Made by a program: the position numbers and the translations under genes. 64,000 bases of DNA from Nitrospirales bacterium (GTDB lineage Bacteria; Nitrospirota; Nitrospiria; Nitrospirales; UBA8639), in the NCBI GenBank assembly GCA_021604005.1, contig BQIV01000023.1, forward strand, positions 1-64,000, in the 5' to 3' direction. The notes under the pieces are model-generated. The model ran no database searches and had not been told where the DNA came from. It saw nothing but the letters and a program-made list of their open reading frames with translations. Below, one piece after another: positions 1 to 8,056 of this stretch. Numbering within the stretch: the first letter of the stretch is position 1; each line of letters starts with the position of its first letter.

Positions 1-150
1 CTCCCACGACCGGTCCGGATACTCGCCCAGGGGGTTGCCCACTTCGATGACCGGTTGCAAGGCCGTTAAGGCTAACGCCTTATCCGCCAACGCCACCGCG
101 GCCACCGTCCCCGCTGAGACTTTTAAAAATTGCCGTCTGGAAAGAAACAT
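1..150 (-). CDS. nxrA: 5' end of a Tat-exported molybdopterin oxidoreductase, probably nitrite oxidoreductase alpha subunit
   Basis: Only the first 50 codons lie in the window; the gene runs off the left edge. The N-terminus carries a twin-arginine signal (SRRQFLK at residues 4-10) followed by a hydrophobic Ala/Val/Leu stretch ending near ALALTA, so the product should be exported folded. The mature start, with NPLGEYPDRSWE, resembles from memory the beginning of periplasmic NxrA proteins of Nitrospira (type II DMSO reductase family), which oxidise nitrite to nitrate. An AGGAGGTGC Shine-Dalgarno just upstream of the ATG fixes the start. Another type II molybdoenzyme (chlorate, selenate or nitrate reductase-like) cannot be excluded because the cofactor-binding region is outside the window. 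Confidence 0.65.
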   Translation of the reverse strand, partial: MFLSRRQFLKVSAGTVAAVALADKALALTALQPVIEVGNPLGEYPDRSWE

Positions 151-608
151 TGCATGCACCTCCTAAATTAACGACCGAACATTCGGCCCAGTGACACTAC
201 ACCTCTTACCATTAAAACCTAAATGAGTTATCACCTCCTTTTTATCTTTTAATTTTAGTTGCTTATGAATAAACATCGAATTATCAATACTGAAACGCTT
301 AATAAATGATGAGCAATATTTGGTCCACTAGAGTATTAATTTTTATTAAACCCATAAATAATTGATAATAAATAACTTACATTACTTTACCTCGATAAAA
401 TCCTATGAATTAACAAAATAAATAATGTATAGTTTTGGTAATGATTATTTTCCATATTTTATAAATATAAAAATTACGCAATGAAACAACAAGTTACAAC
501 AAATTCCATATGCTACAAAAAGGTAACGCAATAAATGCCTTGTAACTTTAAACTCACCAGTTAAAAGGCCTCTATATGCGACAATGAGGGGAGAGGAAAC
601 GCTTGAAG
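151..608. other. AT-rich intergenic leader upstream of the nxrA-like gene
   Basis: No credible gene is seen. The stretch is strongly AT-rich between about 230 and 520, unlike its neighbours, and should hold the promoter and 5' leader of the leftward nxrA-like gene. A short inverted repeat (CCGAA-CA-TTCGG, 175-186) lies just before its ribosome-binding site. The only open frame (445-642, minus) overlaps nth, lacks family features and is not called. Confidence 0.5.
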
Positions 609-1268
609 TTATCGAAAAGAGGTTACGCCGACACTGGCACAATAATTGTTCTGGAGACGACAGCTACTGCAATGTGGAGAAATTGGTTTACAGAGATTTT
701 GCCCGAATGGCACGAGAAGATCATTGAAGTGTATCCAATAGCGACGAGGAAGTTTTTTCCTTAACACTGATTCAGATTCGTCAGGATCTTGGGTCTTGAT
801 GTATCCCCATCGATTACAAATCCGGTGAACATGTACGTCAACGCAAATACCAGGTTTCCCAAACCCTATTGTCACGACAAGGTTTGCGGTTTTTCGTCCG
901 ACTCCATTAAGTGTCAGTAACTCTTCAATAGAATCCGGAACATTTCCATGATAAACAGTGATAAGCCTTTGACAAATATCAAGAATTTGATTAGATTTTG
1001 TACGATAAAAACCTACGGGATGAATAGCCCGCTCAATCACTTCACGCTCCAGATGTCTCATTTCTAAAGGATTGGCAGCCAGAGAGAATAGTCGACGAGC
1101 GGCAGGCGCCGTTACATCATCTTTTGTCCGAAGACTCAGAATACATGTGATGAGTATTTGAAATGGGGAAGAAGACTCGGCAGCTAGAACTCCAAGAAGT
1201 GCAGACGGCCACTGTCGAACTTCTTGTTTAACAACGCGTATAACAGCATGTATATCTTCATCCTGCAT
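609..1268 (-). CDS. nth: Endonuclease III (DNA glycosylase/AP lyase)
   Basis: Base-excision repair enzyme that removes oxidised pyrimidines and cleaves the abasic site. The 219-residue length is normal. The helix-hairpin-helix LNGVGRKTANLV (residues 120-131) includes the catalytic Lys126, and the catalytic Asp144 sits in VDVHVHR. Four cysteines near the C-terminus (193, 200, 203, 210) form the usual [4Fe-4S] site; the last spacing is six residues, one more than the usual five. The gene is leftward and single. The start is an ATG that gives the standard N-terminus before the SLRTKD motif. Confidence 0.93.
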   Translation of the reverse strand: MQDEDIHAVIRVVKQEVRQWPSALLGVLAAESSSPFQILITCILSLRTKDDVTAPAARRLFSLAANPLEMRHLEREVIERAIHPVGFYRTKSNQILDICQRLITVYHGNVPDSIEELLTLNGVGRKTANLVVTIGFGKPGICVDVHVHRICNRWGYIKTQDPDESESVLRKKLPRRYWIHFNDLLVPFGQNLCKPISPHCSSCRLQNNYCASVGVTSFR

Positions 1269-1364
1269 TATGGGTGAAGGCAGAAAAGCTCACCGAAGAA
1301 ACATGGCAAGCACTAAGAAACAGGTATAAATTAGGTGTAAATACGTGGAGTAAATGACGGGAAA

Positions 1365-1559
1365 TTAAAAAACACGATGTTTTGATAACCACTTTTGTCG
1401 ACGTCTTGCAGCTTCGCGCTCTTTAGCTTTTCGTTTGACACTTGGCTTTTGATAGAATCGGCGGGCTTTTAATTCTCTAAAAAGACCATCGGCGGCTAAC
1501 TTCTTTTTCGCGACTTTGAGAGCTTTCTCTACGTTGTTGTTAATGACTCTGACTTCCAT
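1365..1559 (-). CDS. rpsU: 30S ribosomal protein bS21
   Basis: A 64-residue, very basic protein (EVRVINNNVEKALKVAKKKL at the start, then an Arg/Lys-rich tail with KRKAKEREAARRRQKWLSKH) that matches bS21, a small-subunit protein at the mRNA exit region that assists initiation. It stands alone between nth and the transhydrogenase genes. Length and composition are typical and nothing is odd about it. Confidence 0.95.
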   Translation of the reverse strand: MEVRVINNNVEKALKVAKKKLAADGLFRELKARRFYQKPSVKRKAKEREAARRRQKWLSKHRVF

Positions 1560-1701
1560 GATTTCAGCCTTAATTTTCTTAAAGTTTAATAACCAAGGAC
1601 CTTACTTTACCACGCCTTCATGCCCCTAGCAAGAGTCGAATTCTAAATGATAAAATTTAAATAATCCTTTATTTTCAATGTCTTAAGATGAAAAATAGAG
1701 A

Positions 1702-3090
1702 TTAGCTATCTTTTAATGCAGAAACCATATCTAAAACCATTTTTTTCCCGTCACCGAACATCATCAACGAATTATCAAGGGCAAAAAGTGGATTTGGAAT
1801 ACCAGCAAAACCTGGACTGAGGCTCCGTTTAATCACGACAACCGTCTTGGCTTTATCGACATCAATGATTGGCATCCCAGCAATAGGACTAGAAGGGTCG
1901 GTACGTGCAACGGGGTTGACCACATCATTTGCTCCAATGACCAGTGCGACATCGACCTGATCAAATGTCTCATTAATCTCATCCATATCTTTTAGCGCTT
2001 CATACGGAACATCTGCTTCGGCTAGCAGCACATTCATGTGACCAGGCATTCGGCCGGCAACTGGGTGAATCGCATATTCAACTGTTACTCCTCGGCTCTC
2101 AAGCAAAGCAGCCAAACTTGCGACAGGATGTTGGGCCTGAGAAACGGCCATTCCATATCCCGGAACAATCGCAACGCGACGGGCGGCATCAAACAGTAAT
2201 GCGACTTCTTCAGGCGACGCAGATTTGACCTTACCGGCATACACATCATCGGCACTCGGTCCACCGCCGACAGGAGCCAACACCCCAAACAAAACATTCG
2301 TCAACGACCGGTTCATGGCCTTGCACATGATCTGCGTTAAAATCAGACCGGATGCACCAACCAATGACCCAGTGATGATCAAGACATTATTCGACAAAAC
2401 AAAACCATTAGCGGCTGCCGCCAAACCAGAATAGGAATTCAACAACGCGACGACAACGGGCATGTCAGCGCCCCCAATCGGCATGACGAGCAGCACGCCC
2501 AGAATGGAAGCTGTTCCAACAAGACACCAATAGGCCACTGTACTTGTTGGATCGATCACCACCCAGACCGCAAACGACAACGTCACTATTCCCAACACGG
2601 CATTAATGATTTGTTGCCCGGAAAATAAAAACGCATTTTCATTCACAAGGCCTTTTAATTTTCCAAAAGCAACGAGACTTCCCCAAAAAGTGACGGCGCC
2701 GATAAGACCAGAAGCCGCAATGGCAATTGTTAACTGAATAATCGGCACATCTGTACCTTGCGCACTTTCGAATAATGCGGCTCCTGCGACCAACACCGAC
2801 GCAATTCCGCCAAATCCATTAAATAATGCCACGAGCTCGGGCATTTCCGTCATCTGAATTTTTATGGCAAGGACGGCTCCAATTGCTCCTCCAATCACAA
2901 TGCCAATCAAGATCATTTCAAAACTGACAATACGTTGATTAGTGAGCGTTAGGACGACAGCAATGAACATCCCTGTGGCACCTAGAAGATTTCCACGGAC
3001 GGCCGTGCGGGGATGCGTAAGCCCTTTTAACCCTAAAATAAAGAGCACGGAAGCAATCAAATATCCAATATTGATGAGAACGCCAGACAT
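1702..3090 (-). CDS. pntB: NAD(P) transhydrogenase subunit beta
   Basis: Membrane plus NADP(H)-binding subunit of the proton-translocating transhydrogenase, which drives NADPH formation from NADH with the proton gradient. The 462-residue protein has about eight to nine hydrophobic helices up to residue ~275, including GLLLVMPIGGADMPVVVALLNSYSG-type channel helices, followed by domain III. That domain shows IVPGYGMAVSQAQH (NADP-binding loop), VEYAIHPVAGRMPGHMNVLLAEA, and ALVIGANDVVNPVAR. It is last in a leftward pntAA-pntAB-pntB operon with short gaps. In a chemolithoautotroph, reductant for biosynthesis is a plausible role (inference). Confidence 0.95.
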   Translation of the reverse strand: MSGVLINIGYLIASVLFILGLKGLTHPRTAVRGNLLGATGMFIAVVLTLTNQRIVSFEMILIGIVIGGAIGAVLAIKIQMTEMPELVALFNGFGGIASVLVAGAALFESAQGTDVPIIQLTIAIAASGLIGAVTFWGSLVAFGKLKGLVNENAFLFSGQQIINAVLGIVTLSFAVWVVIDPTSTVAYWCLVGTASILGVLLVMPIGGADMPVVVALLNSYSGLAAAANGFVLSNNVLIITGSLVGASGLILTQIMCKAMNRSLTNVLFGVLAPVGGGPSADDVYAGKVKSASPEEVALLFDAARRVAIVPGYGMAVSQAQHPVASLAALLESRGVTVEYAIHPVAGRMPGHMNVLLAEADVPYEALKDMDEINETFDQVDVALVIGANDVVNPVARTDPSSPIAGMPIIDVDKAKTVVVIKRSLSPGFAGIPNPLFALDNSLMMFGDGKKMVLDMVSALKDS

Positions 3091-3136
3091 GAGTTGTAGA
3101 TTATTCCTTGGTTAGTTCACAAAAACGTTTCACGTA

Positions 3137-3415
3137 CTATTTCTTTTTAAACATCGAAAGCATGCGATTGGTCACCATAAAACCTCCTACGACATTAATC
3201 GTGGCAAAAATGACCGCTAAAAGCCCCAAGACCGTTGTGAGCGTCGTGACCTGGGATCCCGCCGATAAGACAGCTCCAACCAATGTAATGCCAGAAATCG
3301 CATTCGACCCTGACATCAAAGGCGTATGCAGAGTTGGGGGGATTTTTGTGATAATTTCAAATCCCACAAAAATGGCGAGCACGAAAATTGTGAAAGCCAT
3401 AATGAACGTTTCCAT
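3137..3415 (-). CDS. pntAB: NAD(P) transhydrogenase alpha subunit, membrane part (alpha-2)
   Basis: This 92-residue protein is the small membrane segment of the alpha subunit, encoded separately as in the split three-gene transhydrogenases. It has three hydrophobic helices (roughly residues 2-22, 34-56 and 60-85), with the family sequence PLMSGSNAISGITLVGA between the first and second. It lies 17 nt downstream of pntAA and 46 nt upstream of pntB on the same strand, so the three are surely co-transcribed. Length is normal for this split form. Confidence 0.94.
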   Translation of the reverse strand: METFIMAFTIFVLAIFVGFEIITKIPPTLHTPLMSGSNAISGITLVGAVLSAGSQVTTLTTVLGLLAVIFATINVVGGFMVTNRMLSMFKKK

Positions 3416-3432
3416 CGTACGAAACCCCTCAC

Positions 3433-4602
3433 CTAAGATTGCGAGCTAGTGGCTAACCCTAATGCTTCTCGAATTTGTGGATGAATGACATCTCCATCCC
3501 GGGTCAGTAATGTTCCCTTGGTGATCTCATCCTCTACATCAATGTTCAATTCGCCTTTTTTCACCAGGTGCTGTAAAAACGTGGCAATATTTTTGGCATA
3601 CATCTGACTGGCATGAAAAGGCACCGTGCTTGGCAGATTTTCCGGACCATGGATGGTCACCCCATTGGAGACAATAACCTGACCGGGCTTCGTCAACTCA
3701 CAGTTTCCGCCTCGTTCAGCCGCTAAATCCACAATGACCGACCCTGGCGTCATGCCTGCCACCATATCAGCCGTAACAAGCACAGGAGCTTTTTTCCCAG
3801 GAACAGCGGCGGTAGAAATGACAACATCGCTCGAGGCAATAACCCGAGCCAGTAATTCTCGTTGTTTTTGATAAAACGCCTCATCCTGAACCTTGGCGTA
3901 TCCACCCTTATCCTCGGCATCCTTGGTTTCAATAGGTAATTCCACGAACTTTGCGCCAAGACTCAGTATCTGCTCTTTCACCGCAGGTCTGATATCATAT
4001 GCCTCAACTGCGGCTCCCAATCGCCGTGCCATGGAAATAGCCTGCAGCCCTGCGACGCCAGCACCAATGATGAGCACTCGTGCAGGAGTTACCGTTCCTG
4101 CAGCCGTCATGAGCATTGGAAACATTTTGGGAAGAGAATTTGCCGCTAAGATGACCGCCTTATACCCCGCCACCGTGCCCATGGCCGACAACACGTCCAT
4201 GCTTTGCGCTCGCGTAATTCGAGGCATCAGTTCCATGGCAAAGACCAGGGCACCACGTTCACCCAGAGTTTTTACGGACTGCGGTTCGGTTAAGGCTTCC
4301 GCCATTCCAATTAAGATTTGCCCGGTTCGAAGTAACGGAAGATCGGCCTGACCTTGATCAAGATTAGCACCTAGTAACCGCATTTGAACGATAAAGTCCG
4401 CAGCTTCAAACACCTGAGCACGCGTCTCGGCAATTTGGGCGCCCTTTTCGGTAAAAGCCGAATCAGGATATCCGGCTTCCTCACCAGCGCCCTTTTCAAC
4501 TAAGACCTCAAGGCCATTTTTTTTCAGTGATTCAAGAACGCCAGGAACTAGGGCTACTCGATGTTCACCTGGGAAAGATTCTTTTGGAACGCCAACAATC
4601 AT
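3433..4602 (-). CDS. pntAA: NAD(P) transhydrogenase alpha subunit, NAD-binding part (alpha-1)
   Basis: Soluble domain I, which binds NAD(H) and passes hydride to domain III of PntB. The 389-residue protein begins VGVPKESFPGEHRVALVPG, typical of the alanine dehydrogenase/PntA family. It contains the Rossmann motif VLIIGAGVAGLQAISMARRLGA near residues 170-190, followed by RPAVKEQILSLGAKF and the mobile-loop region with VIVDLAAERGGNCE. It is first in the pnt operon; the long leader to the right may carry the promoter. Confidence 0.95.
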   Translation of the reverse strand: MIVGVPKESFPGEHRVALVPGVLESLKKNGLEVLVEKGAGEEAGYPDSAFTEKGAQIAETRAQVFEAADFIVQMRLLGANLDQGQADLPLLRTGQILIGMAEALTEPQSVKTLGERGALVFAMELMPRITRAQSMDVLSAMGTVAGYKAVILAANSLPKMFPMLMTAAGTVTPARVLIIGAGVAGLQAISMARRLGAAVEAYDIRPAVKEQILSLGAKFVELPIETKDAEDKGGYAKVQDEAFYQKQRELLARVIASSDVVISTAAVPGKKAPVLVTADMVAGMTPGSVIVDLAAERGGNCELTKPGQVIVSNGVTIHGPENLPSTVPFHASQMYAKNIATFLQHLVKKGELNIDVEDEITKGTLLTRDGDVIHPQIREALGLATSSQS

Positions 4603-5010
4603 AAGAAATGCACCATATTTTTCGATCTATTATGTAAGTCAGACAAACAAAGACCGTAGGGATACCATAGGATTTTTGTTGAAATCAATGTGCCTTTAAG
4701 ACTACTCACTTAGTAGTCCGATCGGGCAGAGACATGTAAGTAGCTGATTTCATGAGAATTTATTTCAATTTCCTGGTATTATAGACGTTCGAATAAAATG
4801 CAAAACATTCCGCAAATACCACCGACTCAGCGCTTAGTGTCCACGTCTATAGCCGTTTCAGTTATGCCGAATCTATATGCCTCCACACTGAATACTGATT
4901 TATCCTTCGCTATTGAACCATCAATCGCCTGTCGGTCATCCAGACGGGCATAACCTTCCTTATGTTCACGCGGTATTGCGCGGGGTTAGTTGATCGACCT
5001 CAGCTGGAAC
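4603..5010. other. Leader/promoter region of the pnt operon
   Basis: No gene is seen. On the minus strand a TATAAT hexamer lies at 4778-4783, about 175 nt before pntAA, with only a weak -35. A small perfect hairpin (GACTACT, 5-nt loop, AGTAGTC; 4700-4718) would lie in the resulting 5' leader. The half nearer 5010 is the tail region behind the next leftward gene. The promoter call is tentative. Confidence 0.35.
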
Positions 5011-6291
5011 TTATTTGGATTCGCTATAGTACAAGCGATTCGTTAATTCTGTCATGTTGAATAACATAGCCCGCTTCTCGGTGTAGCATGCATGTCCAAA
5101 TAAATGTGATCGCGGGGAGGATTCACCATTAACTTGATAGTCCACCAATAAACAACTCCCATCATTTTGACAGCGGGTTCCACGACGAGCGCATTCAAGC
5201 CATCGTTCAAAGCCATCGTATGGTTCTACAATTTCCCGCAATTCTTGATTGACGAGTTCATCCTGCGGTAGCCCAGGAACACTATCCGTTCCGGCTACTG
5301 CAAGTTGCTGGACATAATCGCCGCCGGAGACCAGTGGAAGCTCCCAGGCAATCTGCGGCAGCTCCATTTTGGCCAACCATTGTTTGCCGTCACTTCTCAC
5401 CGTCCTGTGATTCACTACATGCAGTAAATGCCCGAGCCCTCCGGTTTCCCATCCACCACGAACAGGCATTCCATAGGTGACGACATCTAGAGCAGCACCG
5501 CCTAGAAACGGCTGCTCTGTCAATTTACGATACAGCGTCTCAAGCCGGTCAGTCGTGACCTCAGCATCGTGTGTTCGTTCATAATGAGCGGCAAGTACCT
5601 GAAATAATATTTGACGATTCGATGACTCCCCGGGAGCAATTAAATTCGAGACGAGACTCAACATCTGCCCTGCATGACCATGAGCATGCACCACAAGCCG
5701 TTCATTTGCCGATACTGTCAGTTCTTGAGCCCAGCGTTCAAGAAATTCGATCAGATCAAACGCCGCTTTGGCTCGACCGAAATGATGATGTTGACTAGAC
5801 CAGACGAAACGACCAAGTCGCAAAGGTCTTTCTCTTTGATCATGCTGATCAATGGCTCGCTGAAACATAGCCATAGATTCTGATGAAAAGTTCCCGGCAT
5901 CGTTCGCCAACACATCAAGTTGTTTCTGAACCTCAGGAGAATTAACCAACGGCGGCTTGAGCGTATCACTTGCAGAAACAATGTCATTGGTCTCCGGTCG
6001 AAGCAGAGTGAGCAACGATTCTATTCCAGGAATTCCCCTGGAATACCCTCGCTTGAGCCCGCCCACCTCATCTAGTCGACCTACGCCAAATAAATCGCCA
6101 TAGGGAAGTCCATTGATAAATAGCATGCCTCGCACTCCGGCCTCACGCAGTCTCTTCGACACCTCTCCCATCGACGCACACCACTCAGGGCTCTGATAGG
6201 TGTGCCCCTCTTGAAAGGCAAGATACGCAACACGATCGCCAGGATTGGAACGAGTATATTTCGCATGTTGAAAGTTATTATCTTTCGGCAT
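5011..6291 (-). CDS. Probable alpha/beta-hydrolase-fold protein lacking the serine nucleophile
   Basis: The function is not recognised. The 426-residue protein has features of an alpha/beta-hydrolase (lipase-like) fold. A hydrophobic strand reads GMLFINGLPYGDLFG (55-69). A strand-turn-helix, LVVHAHGHAGQMLSLVSNL (about 199-217), sits where the nucleophile elbow GxSxG is expected, but its sequence is GHAG, with Ala207 in place of Ser. VVTYGMPVRGGWE follows where lipases have a conserved TxGxP strand. No signal peptide is seen, and a Cys-rich tail includes CARRGTRCQNDGSC. It is a single leftward gene. It may be a non-catalytic member of the fold; the fold assignment comes from motif reading only. 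Confidence 0.6.
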   Translation of the reverse strand: MPKDNNFQHAKYTRSNPGDRVAYLAFQEGHTYQSPEWCASMGEVSKRLREAGVRGMLFINGLPYGDLFGVGRLDEVGGLKRGYSRGIPGIESLLTLLRPETNDIVSASDTLKPPLVNSPEVQKQLDVLANDAGNFSSESMAMFQRAIDQHDQRERPLRLGRFVWSSQHHHFGRAKAAFDLIEFLERWAQELTVSANERLVVHAHGHAGQMLSLVSNLIAPGESSNRQILFQVLAAHYERTHDAEVTTDRLETLYRKLTEQPFLGGAALDVVTYGMPVRGGWETGGLGHLLHVVNHRTVRSDGKQWLAKMELPQIAWELPLVSGGDYVQQLAVAGTDSVPGLPQDELVNQELREIVEPYDGFERWLECARRGTRCQNDGSCLLVDYQVNGESSPRSHLFGHACYTEKRAMLFNMTELTNRLYYSESK

Positions 6292-6529
6292 AGCACTCTA
6301 TCCTTCACTAATGAATCCCGTTAGCCACAGCGTCCTCTCTTAACCCGAACGGGTGTTCCTACGCAATGGGGCACCAGAGATTTCTCAGCCCTGACAAGAA
6401 AAACCCTCAGCAAAGCCGCGCGGCATTAGACGACCCCACGGTCAGTTGACCGCTTGAAAATTCACATGCTAAGGTTGATGGTTTTCAATCATTATTCCAT
6501 ACATAATTTTCTTTCTGGATGAATGAGAC

Positions 6530-7579
6530 ATGAACTTCACGACGCTTTTTCCACTTTGCTCTCGATATCGTTTTCACGTATCCAAGCTTACCTGGTCCTT
6601 ATCCGCTTTTATACTTACGATTGCAACGGTCCTCGGTCCATCAGAAGCTAAGCAACCCGACCACATTATCTTGGTCGTACTTGAGGGTATTGGCAAAGAT
6701 GCTGTGCTGTCAGGAAACATGCCGACACTCAACTCGCTAGCCAAAGATGGAGCCGTTACATGGTCGGCCGAATCATTGACCCCACCGCTGACCGTTCCAA
6801 CGATGGCCTCACTGCTCACGGGGCTTCCGATCAGCAAACATCGAATTACCGCTGCCTGGGAAGAGTACGACTTTGCCCGTTCCTTCCTTCGAGCTCCCAC
6901 AGTATTTGATTATATGGACCTTGCTGGTGGACGGGACAGTGCGGTGTTTTTCATGGATGAACGGTTTTACCAGCTTTCACGGCCGGAAATTTATGTCGAT
7001 TCTCAAACATGCGGCATCGCGAAACCTCTTTGCAATCCCAATACGATTTCAATTTACATTCGCGATTACCTGAAGAAAGTGACAAGCGACAAAGGCCATG
7101 GTTTTCGCTTAATTGCTGTTCCCAACTTGTTATTGGTTCATATGCCTACAGCATCCAGAAGTGGACAGAAGTACGGGTGGAATTCGGATGCGTACAAAAC
7201 ATCAATCCATGAAATTGACACAGCCATTGGAAAGATACAAGAAAATTACCGAGAACTTCAGGTATTAGATAAAACCATGTTTTTAATTACGAGTTTGAAT
7301 GCGGGAGCCATGCCAACGCCAGGAAAGAATGGCAGTTCCGACAAAACAGACTCAGCCCAGCCCCTCAACCACACCATTCCATGGATCGTTTCCGGTGTGA
7401 ATGTGAAAAAGGGATACGCCATTCAACGCCCTGTCTCACTCTTGGATACGGGAGCCACTATTTTGTATGCTCTTGGACTTAAGACTCATACTGAATGGGA
7501 AAGCCATGCAATTGAAGACATTTTTGAAACCATACCCGAACACCGAACAACGGAAAATGACCTTGAAGGCCTGTATTAA
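6530..7579 (+). CDS. Exported alkaline-phosphatase-superfamily protein with degenerate metal site
   Basis: A 349-residue protein whose N-terminal hydrophobic segment (residues ~20-40) looks like an uncleaved anchor or signal peptide. The fold is suggested by IILVVLEGIG (first strand), MPTLNSLAKDG, and TPPLTVPTMASLLTG with a candidate nucleophile Thr88 or Thr91, the pattern of phosphodiesterase/sulfatase relatives. Metal ligands deviate: the usual first Asp is Glu52 (LEG), the D-x-x-G-H region reads ASRSGQKYG, and the usual TSDHG reads TSLNAG. The late His in NHTIPWIVSG is kept. It is the first gene of a rightward group with the next two. It is probably inactive or altered in activity (inference). 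Confidence 0.65.
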   Translation: MNFTTLFPLCSRYRFHVSKLTWSLSAFILTIATVLGPSEAKQPDHIILVVLEGIGKDAVLSGNMPTLNSLAKDGAVTWSAESLTPPLTVPTMASLLTGLPISKHRITAAWEEYDFARSFLRAPTVFDYMDLAGGRDSAVFFMDERFYQLSRPEIYVDSQTCGIAKPLCNPNTISIYIRDYLKKVTSDKGHGFRLIAVPNLLLVHMPTASRSGQKYGWNSDAYKTSIHEIDTAIGKIQENYRELQVLDKTMFLITSLNAGAMPTPGKNGSSDKTDSAQPLNHTIPWIVSGVNVKKGYAIQRPVSLLDTGATILYALGLKTHTEWESHAIEDIFETIPEHRTTENDLEGLY

Positions 7580-8024
7580 ATCCTTACTGTCTCATCGATT
7601 GCGATACCAAAGCCTGATGGGTGTGTCCTGCATGCTCCTGATGAGTTGTGTCTTCGTAAATGCGGTAGCATTCGCATCTGAACCGACAAACCCGTTGCTC
7701 CGAACATTCACCATAACCGTTGATCCAAGCACACTGCATCCACCCACGAAGTGGCAGGTCCCCGGAATTACCCCGCTCATTTCGATTATGGATCCGGCAA
7801 GCAACCATGCGTATTCAACAGAAGAGGTTAAGTCCCTTGAACTCAAGCCTGGGAAATACCAATTCGGAACCTATACGTTTAGCTTTTTCTTTCACGTCAC
7901 GTTATCGGGCACTCTGAATTATGACAAATCACTTGACCAATGCGTGCAAGGTCGGGGAACCCAACAATTGACGGTAACGTGCAGCCATACTCAGCCTTAC
8001 CCGCAAGAGCCGGATTATTATTGA
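7557..8024 (+). CDS. Small secreted protein of unknown function
   Basis: The chosen ATG gives 155 residues starting MTLKACIKSLLSHRLRYQ, followed by a hydrophobic segment with a plausible signal-peptidase site at VNAVAFA-SEP. A start at 7467 is possible but would put about 30 polar residues before the signal and a longer overlap with the upstream gene. The mature part is about 110 residues with TWQV/ITPLI-type beta strands, two cysteines near the end (DQCVQGRGTQ, VTCSHTQP) and a Pro/Tyr tail. It overlaps the preceding phosphatase-fold gene by 23 nt and is probably translationally coupled to it. No family is recognised. Confidence 0.6.
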   Translation: MTLKACIKSLLSHRLRYQSLMGVSCMLLMSCVFVNAVAFASEPTNPLLRTFTITVDPSTLHPPTKWQVPGITPLISIMDPASNHAYSTEEVKSLELKPGKYQFGTYTFSFFFHVTLSGTLNYDKSLDQCVQGRGTQQLTVTCSHTQPYPQEPDYY

Positions 8025-8056
8025 CAAGTCTCTAGGACGATAGAGAAGGAATTACG

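Noticed and set aside
445-642. 65-codon leftward open frame in the AT-rich leader
   Set aside because: It overlaps the nth gene's end, has no ribosome-binding site or family features and is low in complexity.
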